Shown here piece by piece: positions 30,998 to 41,466 of a DNA stretch of 64,000 nucleotides. Location of the stretch: the NCBI GenBank assembly GCA_030280995.1, contig JASXTE010000008.1:3491001-3555000 (forward strand). Reading direction: 5' to 3'. Every line of letters begins with the position of its first letter. The stretch's first letter is position 1. The stretch is from Hemileia vastatrix (Eukaryota; Basidiomycota; Pucciniomycetes; Pucciniales; Zaghouaniaceae). A program made the position numbers and the translations under genes. The notes beneath the pieces were generated by a model. The model ran no database searches. It was not told the origin of the DNA and saw only the letters and a list, made by a program, of their open reading frames with translations.

Positions 30998-32097
30998 ATG
31001 TACTTGAGGAATTGAGCTCCTTTCATCAACAGAATCTTCATCTTCATCAGAATTAAGAGTAAAAGAATTTTTACAAAAAGAATTATTAGAATCAGATAAA
31101 GAAATTTTATCAGTTTTATTTTTATTTTTATTTATTGAAAAAGAATTATTAAAGTTTTTAGAAACAGAATTATTGGAATTTTCAAAAAATATTGTTATCT
31201 AGTTTTTCATTATGCAGACAATTTTTAATTTGATTTTTGTTTTTAGAATTAAGAAAAGAATAATCAAAAGTATGAAAAGTTGGCAGTCTATCCTCATGCA
31301 GGAGGTTACCAGCATGCCAAGTAGGCTCAGCCCTATTGACAATATCTTTACATAAATAATTTTTTTGTTGATTTTCATTTATCTTGAGATTTTTTTCTTG
31401 ATTTTTGTCAAATTTTTTCTTGCTATTCCTAGAAAAACAACCAGGGGTGTCCCCAATGCTCATATGTGTGGCCATGGTAATGTTTTTGAAAGGTGTAGAA
31501 GAAACCCTAGCGGTGCACAATTGGGAGTACTTAATTTTAGACCCATTTGCCACCACTCCAAATTTTTCCACATTAACAAAATTTTCCCTAAAAAATCTTC
31601 AGAACTTGAAATAAACTTGAGAGAAAAACTTGAAGAAAAACTGAAACCAGACAAATAATTTGACGAAAATTGACATAATAAAGTAATATTATCTACAAAA
31701 AGTTGAGATTCCACTTGATATATCTCCACTTGAGCTGACCTACTGCAATCCGAGATTTCTTCTTGAGGAGAGATTACAGCACTAGACTGATCAGCTCTAT
31801 CTACCCTAAAAAAGAAGGGTCACCAACAAAATGATCACCACTATCCTCAAATACACCAGAAGAGGACTTCAAATCTTTTCTCTTCCTAATGCAAGTGCAA
31901 CACTGACAAGATGCAGAAACACCAGGCCTAGTTTCGCAAACTTCATCACCTGGGGGTGCCAACCTCATATGTAACCACCTCATATCCTCACCAGTAATCT
32001 CCAAACTAATCCCAACACCAGACTGATTACCAATATTGGCCTCAAAATCCATCAAAAATGGCCCTCCTAAAACTGTCTTCACAGCTCCTCTAGCCAC
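30998..32097 (-). pseudogene. Element A protease-RT connector, frameshifted
   Basis: The frame 32097-31801 (ARGAVKTVLGGPFLMDFEANIG) is the second half of the protease domain, shifted relative to the first. A Cys-rich stretch (CQCCTCIRK) follows, then poorly conserved Asn/Lys/Phe-rich frames up to the RT start. No separate gene is evident. Confidence 0.55.
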
Positions 32098-32882
32098 ATA
32101 AAAATGAACTTTCCAACAGCTCCACCTACACCTAACTTTACATGCTCCGCTGTACCAATCAACTCAGTAGCATGCCCACTTATCCCTCTGAGATTTCCTC
32201 CAACACCAGCTTTAATTGGCAAATCCAGACTAGTTGCTTGATCCAATGAAATTAAATTTATTTGTGAGCCTGAATCAACCAATGCCTTAACATCTTTGCC
32301 ATTTAAAGAAACCACCAAATATCCCAAAGGAGCAGAAAAATGAGTCTCCACCTCATTACCAAACTTCTCCACATTTTCACACATATACTCCACCTCACCA
32401 GTAGCCACTCTTCTCCTAGTCAAATGCTTCTTCTGCTTTTCAGCAAGGGCTGGACTAATAGTGAACAATTCACCCAAAGATAATGGAATCTGAAGCTGAT
32501 TCACCCTTCCCAAAACAACATCCATAGCATTCCCTTGACCAGAAACCACTGGCCTCTCATAATGAGCCTTACTCCTAGCAACCTTTGCCCTAGAAGACTC
32601 CTGAGGTCCCACATTACCAACAACATCATGCATCTCCACATCAGAATTATCCCCATGAACCTTTCCATCCACAGAGACCAAACCAGAACCATCAACAGTA
32701 GTTCTAACTCCCTCCATTGGCCCACTAGAACTTGGCCTAGGAAAAGAAGCCAAAGGCACATCCTCCTCTGTATCTGAACCATCATCCAAAGGCATAGGAT
32801 CACCATTAAGATCAAAAGCACCAAAACTAGGGGGACCCATATCAGCTATCCCCTTTTGAATCTGACAAATCTCTTCAGGCAT
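32079..32882 (-). pseudogene. Element A aspartic protease region
   Basis: Starts MPEEICQIQKG, has an acidic linker, then VSLNGKDVKALVDSGSQINLIS with the DSGS active site. It ends in a shift at about 32090. Its natural upstream is the gag C-terminus (frame through AGVYDVEAARR), separated by the solo LTR at 32922-34262. Confidence 0.75.
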
Positions 32883-32921
32883 ATAAATCTTCTTGGGATC
32901 TTCAGCCTTCTTAGAATCCGG

Positions 32922-34262
32922 TGTGGTACGCGCCTCGCAGGAAGCGTGATTTTAGACCAATCAGCGCGTGTAGTCCAGGAAGAAAAAAGGGGAGTTAGCG
33001 CAGCAGGAAATGTTAAAGTATAATATGTATTTGTGTGTTTCAAGGAACAAAGGAAATGGAAGCGCGGAAAAAGATTAAGGGTCTGTGCGCTCGGATTTTG
33101 CAGCAAGATGTGCCTCACAATAGGGAATTGTGTATTATTAACTTAGGACTATTATGTGCTAAACAATATGGATTTGGGCTTTCCAAAAAGTATGTGTTAC
33201 GCATTAAGAAGAAAGTCATGGATTAAGGACGACTCAAGTGCATGGTATGCTGTACCGCGGCCAGTTGGGAAACTTACTGAGACAAGTAATGAAGAAGGCT
33301 AACTAGTTAAGCGAGCTGTAAGAACTATGAACCTAGTATTAAAGCAAAGAGAGTGGGGACTCAATCGTAAAACTACCCAAGAGTTAAGGCAACTAGACAC
33401 AGCGTTAGGATAAGTCAAACCTGGAACTAGTGCCGAAACAAAACAAGGTATAGTTAAAAGCGCATATGTGGAGAATCAGTGAAACAAGTTAATACTAGTG
33501 TTAGTAATTATAGGGTCTGATTTAGGCACTGTAGTTGTTGCAAGCAGTGTAAGTAGCATACTAATAAATTAGCTATTGTTTTACTAATGAGGCGCTAGAG
33601 TCAGCGCTGGAGATCCATTAGGGAACTGTGTCTTGAGCGCTGGAAGAATATAAAAGGAGGACTATTAGGTAGGGACAAAAAGGGAGGACTGGTCGATCTA
33701 TCTATTTAGTTAATAAAATAAGAAAAATCGCATTAGTTGTCATTTTAAAAAGCAGATCATAGAAAAATCAATATAGAGATATACGTGTAGCTATAGTCAT
33801 AGTACCCAGTATAAGATATTAGATCTTTTTGTGATTAATTGTTTGAGAGAATATTAAAAGGTATTTTCTAAGTCTTTTAGAGTTTGTGGGTCTGTGTGTG
33901 TATTTTATATAGTATAGTGAAAGAGCGCAACATAGAAAGAATATATAGATTCAGTGGGATTAACTTTTATTAGAGATATTTTATTACTTTAATAAGGCAT
34001 ATTCAAAGAGAGCGCTTCAAGAGGGAGTAGCCGTGGATAATAGCACTTTTTAAGAATAGAAATATCCAGATAGTAATACTTGTTTTTTTTCCTTATCTTT
34101 AACTCATCTCAACTTATAAACTTTCTAGTCAAATATTAGTGTTACACATTATTACACTGTCTTTAAAAATAAGAGTGGCAGGCGCTTCTTTTTATAAATT
34201 AAAAAGGAGAACCAACCCATCTCGCATTGTGTCTACTGCTTAGTACTTTAGAATAGTCTACA
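32922..34262 (+). mobile_element. Solo LTR inserted in element A gag-pro
   Basis: 1341 bp from TGTGGTACGCG to TAGTCTACA, with TG...CA ends. It is flanked by CCGG (32918-32921) and CCGC (34263-34266). Leaving out the LTR and one flank keeps the gag-pro frame open, which supports the borders. A TATAAAAGGAGG box lies at about 33650, so it points to the plus strand. The ends resemble the LTR of element A (TGTGG...CTACA). Confidence 0.75.
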
Positions 34263-34283
34263 CCGCCTTTCCACCTCTTGACC

Positions 34284-35672
34284 TTAAATGATTAGAAATA
34301 CTGCTTCTAGCTTTAGAAGCAGCCGCCCTCCTAGCAGCCTCCACATCATATACACCAGCCATACACTCACCATCCGCCTTAACAACTTTACTAACTCCAA
34401 ATTACCATATGAAGTAGATAAAGTAGCCTTACTAACCTCTTTTTCCTTCCCCTTATCTCCAGAATTATTTCCAGTACCAGAAGAAGCCTCAGTAGGCAAT
34501 TCCTCAAACCTAGCTCTCTTTTCACCCATACTATTCCTCCTCACCAAATCTAAAGGAGCCTGACCTTCACTGGTCTTGATAAAAGATCCATCAGGAAACC
34601 TAAATACTTTTCCATCAAATTTTACTCTACCAGCAGCCTGATCCCTATTCAAAGTCCAACAATCATTAGACTTATGTCCCTTCTGGTTACAGTAGGAACA
34701 AATCCAAACATCAACAGTACCACCATTCCTCCTATCATAACCTCTACTTGAATAAGTTGATGAAGAAGAAGCTGAAACCCTGCTAACCTTCTGAGTTTCT
34801 TGAACAAAAATTTTCAATTGCTTTGTTAAGTCAGCCAATTGATCCACCATCTCCTTATTCACATTCTTATCCACCTTAGGAACCGGTTTCCCCAACTGAG
34901 CTTTTCTTGCCTCCTGAGCCTTCTTCATAATATCATTATTATCAGCCAAAACTTCATTAATTTTGCTGACATACTGTGTACAGGTTTCTTGATAACTGTC
35001 CACAGCCAAAAGCTTGAGGTGAGACTCCACCGATTGTTTAACCACCTTAAGAGCAGGCAACTTCTGCTCCCCATTAGGTAAGTTTTTCATCAAACCCTTC
35101 CTAGACAACTCCTTTAACACATCCATCCTAACATCCCTCCCAAAAGCGGACCAAAATAAATCTTTGACTGCATTTTCATGAGCCAATTCCTCTACCTCCA
35201 CCAGATATTCCACCACAGTTTCAAAACTACTAACAAATTTCCTATAACTCACCAAAGAAGTTATTCCACCCTGCACTTGCCATTCTCCAACAACCTTATT
35301 TAAATCCACCATTGAATATCTGACTCCCCATATGTCCACCATTTCCCTACTAAGCCTTTTCCAATCCCTAGTCTTATAACCCTCCATACCAGTAATCTCC
35401 TTCTCAACTTCCCTATCACCAATGAAAAAGATTACCTGCTTCACCATATCTAAATGAGAAGCCCCATCAATTCCAGCAGCAGCCTCATATCTGCCTAAAA
35501 ACCACTTTACATCATCACCAAAAAACTTGGGCCCATCCCAAGTTTGAATCCTTACTGAGGGCCTGACACCATCAGCAGCAGCAGAAATAACACCAGCACC
35601 AGATGGAGAAGACATCCCAAATAGCACCAGAAACCAATAAAATCTGCAAGGGTTCAGCCCTTTACCAGACAA
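34284..35672 (-). pseudogene. Element A gag
   Basis: The capsid-like part has SVRIQTWDGPKFFGDDVKWFLGRYE and DWKRLSREMVDIWG. A Lys-rich helical region follows, then the knuckle CSYCNQKGHKSNDC (C-x2-C-x4-H-x4-C) and the KFDGKVFRFPDGSFI segment. The likely start is the Met at residue 20 (35615), since the first 19 codons coincide with a leader hairpin. The frame shifts near 34380 and continues as AGVYDVEAARRAAASKARSS up to the inserted LTR. Confidence 0.82.
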
Positions 35673-35817
35673 CTGACAATATCCTACAAGGGTTCAGCCC
35701 TTTACTAGGATAAAACAACAAACAAAAACAAAAACAACAGATCTAGCAAGGGTTCATCCCTATACCTAGATCCCTACTACCACAGATCCTGTACTGGTTC
35801 AGCCAGTTACCAGAATC
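35643..35817 (-). promoter_or_regulatory. Four covarying hairpins in the element A leader
   Basis: Hairpins at 35643-35669, 35681-35711, 35740-35772 and 35785-35817 share one plan in RNA sense: outer stem of 4-7 bp, GUA bulge, inner stem of 4-5 bp, loop CUGAA (AUGAA in the third), inner stem, one base, outer stem. Outer pairs are TCTG/CAGA, ATCCTA/TAGGAT, GATCTAG/CTAGATC and GATTCTG/CAGGATC. Inner pairs are AAGGG/CCCTT twice, AGGG/CCCT and ACTGG/CCAGT. Pairing is kept although the bases differ. They lie between the primer site and gag, where retroviral packaging or dimer signals sit. Confidence 0.75.
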
Positions 35818-35918
35818 ACCAAATAACCAACCAATCAAAATCCTACAACCAGAAAACCAAAATCAAGAAGTCCAACAAGTAAGTTTCTTCAGAAGCTAGA
35901 GAATTTGAACCCCATTTT

Positions 35919-35926
35919 GGGCGCCA
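35919..35926 (-). promoter_or_regulatory. Primer binding site of element A
   Basis: TGGCGCCC on the minus strand, four bases inside the LTR. The match to a tRNA 3' half seems longer, since the plus strand reads TTTGAACCCC then GGGCGCCA, like a T-loop followed by an acceptor stem. The tRNA is not identified. Confidence 0.6.
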
Positions 35927-35930
35927 AAAA

Positions 35931-37274
35931 TGTAGAGTAGACTCCTACAGTCACCTTTCTGCAGGCAGAATCTGAGGGAGTTGGAAAAACAAAAAGAAAT
36001 CCCTGTCCCTCTAAGTAAACGTAAGATTCAATTAACTAAGCTTGAAGATCTTCTTGAAGAGATGGATAAGTTGAAAATCTGTGGGAAAGACTTTGAAAGT
36101 GTTGGAAAACTAATACCAGATTACACTGATACCAGTCACAGCAAATACTTAGAACAAGGTGCAACACTTGCCCCAGAGACTGAAAAGTACAGTGAAGTAC
36201 CCCAGAAACTACCCTTGGGATGATCTGTTCAAAGGTGCCTTATTAAAAGTCTGCCCCAGATTTACCCAGTTTCCCACCAAAATTAAAGAGTTTTCTTTAT
36301 TTTATTTTTATTTTATAAATTTTATAAGAAAAGAAATAAATTTAAGTCACCAAGGATGAGAGCTATCCAATGGTACCCTATATGTTGATATTTTTTATTA
36401 TAATTGTTGTTATATGTTAAATATTGTTAATTATCAAAAAGACTCTTGTTATCAAAACTAAAAGACAAAAAAACATCTAGAAGACTAAGATTTTCCTCCT
36501 TCAGACCTTTCCAACAATACCCTACATGCATAGGATCTACAATAAACTATTGATCTAACAAGCATGATAAATTCTAACCAAATTTTGCCACAATAGCCAA
36601 ACTTTTCTGCAGTGACCAAACTTTGCACTGGTGATAAGACTTTTCTACAGTGACCAAACTTTACCACAGTTCCCAGACTTTTCTGCAGTGACCAAACTTT
36701 GCACTGGTGATCAGACTTTCCTACAGTGACCAAACTTTACCACGGTGCCCAGACTTTTCTGCAGTGACCAAACTTTGCACTAGTGATCAGACTTTCCCAT
36801 TGTGAGCAAATTTTGCCACAATGAGCTATTTTTGCCATAATGAGCTAATTTGTCCAGAGTGAGTTAATCTTTTCACCATAACCAAACTTTTCCACAATGA
36901 CAGAATTTTTCCAGTACACTTTGCTTTTGCACTGGAAAATCACCGGAGTGCACCGGAAAAAAATGGCTACTCCATGAGCACACTGCATCCACCAAAAATA
37001 CCAAGAGAGCCCTAGAAAATCTAGTAAAACCAATACCCAATCTATGAAACTATCAAATAACAATAGGAATGCCAACATATATCCATTCCAAAACACCATA
37101 AATCATCCAAAAAAAATGACCATAAATCCTTCAAAAATCACCATAAATCCACCAAAAAAAACTCCAGTTAACTCCCTTCAACCAAATTAACACCCGCTAA
37201 CACCATGATTTTCTTCCAACCCAGGTCCAATCAAATTTTCACCTAAGTAGCCTACCCAGATTTGGAATGCCACA
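35931..37274 (-). repeat. Element A 5' LTR
   Basis: 1344 bp, very similar to the 3' LTR. It has one extra unit in the CAGTGACCAAACTT array (about 36600-36790) and lacks a 20-bp GAGCAAACCGGAGCGCGCC stretch present on the other side, so the length differs by 55 bp. Confidence 0.9.
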
Positions 37275-38738
37275 CCGCTCAGCTGAGAAATAAAAGAACC
37301 TTCAATTAAAAAAAGATGATCATCTCATTCTTATTAACTGGCTGAAAACTAAATCTAACTATTATTCTTGTTTTGGTACTGAAAATTCAACTAAATTAGG
37401 ATAGCCCCCTGCATCAAAAGTTATTGGTTATCTACTAATTTCCAATGAATTAAGGAATTAGACAAAGGGAAGGATATATCTTTTACCTAAACATATGTCT
37501 GAATTTTTCAAGAATTACCAAGCCAAATACAAGAAGGCAAAGACTCTTTCATCTTCCACTGGTTTTGGTATTACTGACATTGATATCAGTAAGGGTGTAA
37601 AATACTTAGATAATAAAATTGAATCTTTATGTCCTTACTTTAATGAGATGGGTGCAATTTTTGGAGAGCAAGCTGATGTTAATCCTGAAAACTTGTTGGA
37701 TGGGGAAGATACTATCTTTGAACATGATGTCAAAACAAATCTTTTTCCTTCTTCTTCTACTCAAGCCCTCCCTCATTTGAATTCCAAAAATCAAGATATC
37801 TATTCAATAGATCCTTAGGGCAATATAAATTAACCTGATCTAACTCAAGTATGCTTTTTCTCTTTTTTCTCACCAATTCTTTTTTTATTTACATTTTCTT
37901 ATTTCTAAAAAGGCTGAAGAACAAATGCAGGAGTCACAATCAACTGAGTCAGAAGCCAGCAAAAATGATGAGGAGGAAAATGTGACCTTGAACAAAAAGA
38001 AAGAGCTTCAAGTATTCTAAATTTCCACTCTCAAAGGAGGAGAAAAAGTGATACTTCATCTCAAACCCCTTTATTTTTCTATTGAAGAATTTTTAGAGAA
38101 AATTGATTCTGGTAAGAAATACCATACCTCTACATACTTTAATCTGCTTTTCTTCTACTTTTTGTAAATATTTTGTATCACTGTAGAGCAAGTAGAAGTT
38201 GCTAAAGAGACTCCAAATTTTGAAAATCAAGAATACAAGCTCTCTTTAAGGAGTGATGATAGGGCACAAGACTTGGAGGAGAGGAAGTGTGAGCTCTCTT
38301 TATGGAAGGATAATAGGGGACAAGACTTGGAGTAGAAGAAATTCAAGCTAACTCTTAGTATTGAAAAATCAAAGAAAGAGGAGAAAATACTCAAGCATCA
38401 AAACTTATTGGAACATATGAAATTTAAGCATGATCTTAAAGAAAATTCAAAGAAGAAAAAATCTTTAATGGAATGTGTTAAATCCAATAAATCTTATGAG
38501 GAAATTGAATGTCTAATGAAATTTTTTAATTACTAGTGTTTTTTATTTCTTTCATACTTCAACTATTCATAATTATTTTTACATAAAATTTTACAATAAT
38601 TTCCTGTAATGCATTACTCTATCCATCATTAGATGAATTCTCATATTTTAATTTTAAAAATTCTTTTTTAAATAAGATTTTCATTTCTCATTTGAAAATT
38701 TTCCAATCCCCCCCTGAATTTTTTTGAAGTAAGGGGTG

Positions 38739-39119
38739 GGTATCACCAAAATTCTTTCAACTCAAGAATCTCAAAAGTCTTGTAAAAATTTGGCATTAAT
38801 ACCCCCTGCATTATATGGGTATCACCAAAATTCTTTCAAGTCAAGAATTTTTTAAGTCTTATAAGAAATTTTGGCAATACTCCCCCCTGCGTTTTATTGA
38901 AGTAAGGGACAGGTATCACCAAAATTTCAAGTCAGATTTGAAAATTTTGCAATACCCCCCCTCCCCCCCCCCCCCCCCCCCCTGCATTTTATTGAAGTAA
39001 GGGGTGGGTATCACCAAAATTTTTACAAGTCAAAAATTTTACATGTCAGATTTGAAAATTTGGCAATAACCACCCCTGCATTTTATTGAAGTAAGGGGTG
39101 GGAATCACCAAAATTCAAT
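38739..39119. repeat. Tandem array with terminal-repeat-like motifs and a C20 run
   Basis: Units start GGTATCACCAAAATT at 38739, 38818, 38912, 39007 and a last one at 39111, 79-104 bp apart. Each unit closes with AATTTGGCAATACCCCC, the near complement of its start. A run of 20 C lies at 38963-38982. It ends Harbinger copy G. Confidence 0.85.
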
Positions 39120-40181
39120 ACAATTAAATAAATTAATATATAAACAACTAATATTTATCAATATCCTTAGTTTTATAGTAATTAAAATTCCTCTAGCCAA
39201 AATGTGGATAAAATCTAGAAAAAAATGTTTGGGACTTTCCACAAGTGTAGGCCAAGGAACCTCATGAAACAAGTAAATGTTGTAATGATTCCCATTTATA
39301 CAACACAGGGTTGTTGTTCCATTACTTTATTTTAGTAGTTTGAGATATAAGACTTATTTATAATAAATTTATGAAAAAATAAAAAATATTTGATGACTCT
39401 ACTCATCCCTTTAATTTTTTGATCTACATAAAGTTTTTTTATGTCTGTTAAATTTACCTTCTTTTTTTACCTTGTTTATTTGGTGGATTAAGTTTTGACT
39501 AATTTGAAATGAACATACAAAATGTGTGAACTCTTGACAAGATTCCAAGCTAGGTGGAGCTTTGGTAATTTGATGATGATCCTTAGAAGAGTGTCAAGGG
39601 GTCCATTTGGGTCTAGAAGCTTATTCGAGGTTTATACGAGGAGTTTTGGTATTTTAATGAACTCTCAAAATATAAAGTACGTATTTCTTAATCAATTTGA
39701 TTGTTTTACTCAAATAATAAGAGGTAGTTTTAAATATTAATATATTTTATAGATTAGAAATATGTTTATGTAAATACTAATGTTATAAAGTATAGAAATA
39801 ATTGTAATAATTGTTTTATTGTAATATAAGAAGTAAGTAAGTAATGAATGTTTTAGAAAGCACAAAAGTGAGGGCCTTTTATAGGAAAAACATGAGGGAA
39901 TAAAAGACACAGAATTTACACGATTTACTGTAAGAATGTGAGAAAGAAGATGATTAAAAGGAGTATATATATGACATAAGAAAATAAATCAATTGGTACG
40001 TCAACAAGGGCATCAATTTCATTAGTAATAAATTATGAGTTCCTTGGACTGTCACAATTAAATTAATTATATTAATTTCACAGAATTTCAGATCTCTCAA
40101 TGAAGTAATATAATAATCATAAGGTTTTTTTACTCTAATTTTATTATTAATTTTTATTCCTAATCAAATATACTATTGAGC
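39120..40181. other. Stretch with no recognised gene
   Basis: AT-rich DNA. CCTTTTATAGG at about 39876 could be a minus-strand LTR TATA region, but no LTR ends were found. Nothing else seen. Confidence 0.4.
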
Positions 40182-40185
40182 ACGG

Positions 40186-41279
40186 TGTGGTCTTCCAACA
40201 TTGGCAGGGGCCTTTGTTGTGTGATTTGGCGCTGTTTGTGCATGTCTTAATTGACATCTGTTAAGGAATTTGGTATTTTTCTGATTTTATTCCGTGGATA
40301 TTGGTTCTGCGGGTATGTGGGTACTATCATTGGATAGCCCTGGTTTTTCTCTATATTTTATGTCTTGAAGACATTTTTCATATTCAGAGGTTTAAGGGGT
40401 CATTTCCTCATTTTTCATTTATAAAAGATTGCTGTTTAATTTTGTTTTTCGTGTTTTACCGGTTAACCTTAAGTCTTAGGGTTAAGTGCTTAGTACCGTT
40501 GGATAGAGCTAATTTTTCTCTATATTTCATGTCTCAATGTTGTTATAGTGAAATTCCGTGTTTTAAAGGTTTTAGTAGTTGTAGCTAATTTTTCTAAGTA
40601 GATTAGTGGTTTTTTATTGGTTTTCTGGCTTCAGGGAGGCCGGGCCGCTTCAGGCGGCATCTCTGACGTCGGGCGGCCCGCCCGCCTCTGTTTTAGGAGG
40701 TTGGGGAGCGCTCCAGGAGGGTTTTTTATGCAATTTGGCAGGTACAGGCGCCAGATTGGTGGGTGCGCATGGGCTCTTAGTTAGTGGTCTGTGTGTACAT
40801 AGTGAATAAGACAGTTTGGGGCAACCTTAATCATCATACAACCATCCGGAGGTGATCTCATTGTTCCTCACTCAGTTTTCACTGTTTTCTGGCCACAATT
40901 GGCTGTGTTTGTTGCAAGTGAGTTCTTCATTTAACTTAACTTTGGCAACTGTTTTCTCTGTTATAGTCTTGCAAGCTATAGCAAGTATTATTGCTGTCTC
41001 TGGTGTGGATTTGCAGCCTACATCAAGTATCTTTGCTGTCTCTGGTGTGGACTTTGTTCTACATTTCAGTTCTTTGGTCTGGTAGTCTATCTGGTGACTA
41101 CTTTCTTGGCTCATCAAGCAGTCAAGTGTGTTAAACAGGAGCTTTAGCAAAACAGGAACCAACTTACTTTAGCAAGTAAATCTCACTCTATTTTTCTAAA
41201 GGGACAGGGGATTTTCTCTCTGGTTTTTCTCCAACTCCCTTGGTCAAGGCCTATAGCTAGTACTATAGGATTTTCTACA
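40186..41279 (+). mobile_element. Solo LTR, family related to element A
   Basis: 1094 bp from TGTGGTCTTCC to TTTTCTACA, flanked by the perfect 4-bp duplication ACGG (40182-40185, 41280-41283). Its last 110 bp resemble the element A LTR end (AGGGACAGGG, TTTTTCTCCAACTCCCTTGG). A CpG-rich patch (GGCCGGGCCGC, CGGGCGGCCCGCCCGCC) at about 40640-40690 stands out in this AT-rich region. The small frames inside are not genes. Confidence 0.8.
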
Positions 41280-41466
41280 ACGGTGTTAGGGAGTAAAAAT
41301 GTATGGGACATTTATTAATTATTTATACTACTTAATATACTTAACTAGTTAGTTGTAAGTAATACATAATTAAATAATTAATTGTTAGTAAGAGAAAGGG
41401 GCGTGGCTTCATCTCAGTAAAATAATTAATTATTTTACCGGGTAAGTCTAGTAGTCTGGCTGACAA

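Larger units (their letters stand above)
25126..37274 (-). mobile_element. Ty3/Gypsy element A (12.1 kb), minus strand
   Basis: LTRs at 25126-26414 and 35931-37274 are flanked by the 4-bp duplication CCGC (25122-25125 and 37275-37278). The uninterrupted site TTCCCCCGCTCAGC can be seen, reversed, at about 4183-4196. Order on the minus strand: 5' LTR, primer site, hairpin leader, gag, inserted solo LTR, protease, RT lacking its active site, RNase H, integrase, purine tract, 3' LTR. Confidence 0.92.
25040..38535 (+). pseudogene. Myb/SANT-like second protein of Harbinger, interrupted
   Basis: Coding parts are 25040-25125 and 37279-38535. The second part, in order: KKDDHLILINWLKTKSNY, a broken stretch, MSEFFKNYQAKYKKAKTLSSS, GFGITDIDISKG, LCPYFNEMGAIFGEQADVNP, DGED, then after two GT-AG introns (37849-37912 and 38112-38186) a coiled-coil tail rich in Lys, Glu and Leu. 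Such proteins bind DNA and help the Harbinger transposase reach the nucleus or the ends. Stops at several points and the insertion of element A make it non-functional. Confidence 0.65.
24704..39119 (+). mobile_element. Harbinger copy G, split by element A
   Basis: The left end TAAGGGCGTATCAAAG (about 24708) matches the AGGGTATCAAATTTGG end of the 62-kb copy. The second gene begins near 25040, stops at 25125 where element A is inserted, resumes at 37279 and ends near 38535. A repeat array of terminal-repeat-like motifs (38739-39119) closes it. It encodes no transposase. Confidence 0.75.

Noticed and set aside
32501..32824. Leu/Met-rich frame overlapping the element A protease region.
   Set aside because: An alternate frame of the acidic linker, not seen in related elements here.
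40301..40809. Plus-strand frames at 40301 and 40606.
   Set aside because: They lie wholly inside a solo LTR bounded by an ACGG duplication.
41284..41466. Short TGTTAGGG...GGCTGACA segment that could be a 183-bp LTR.
   Set aside because: Flanks show no target duplication, and the frame of the Tet-like relic runs into it for some codons, so I cannot call the border.
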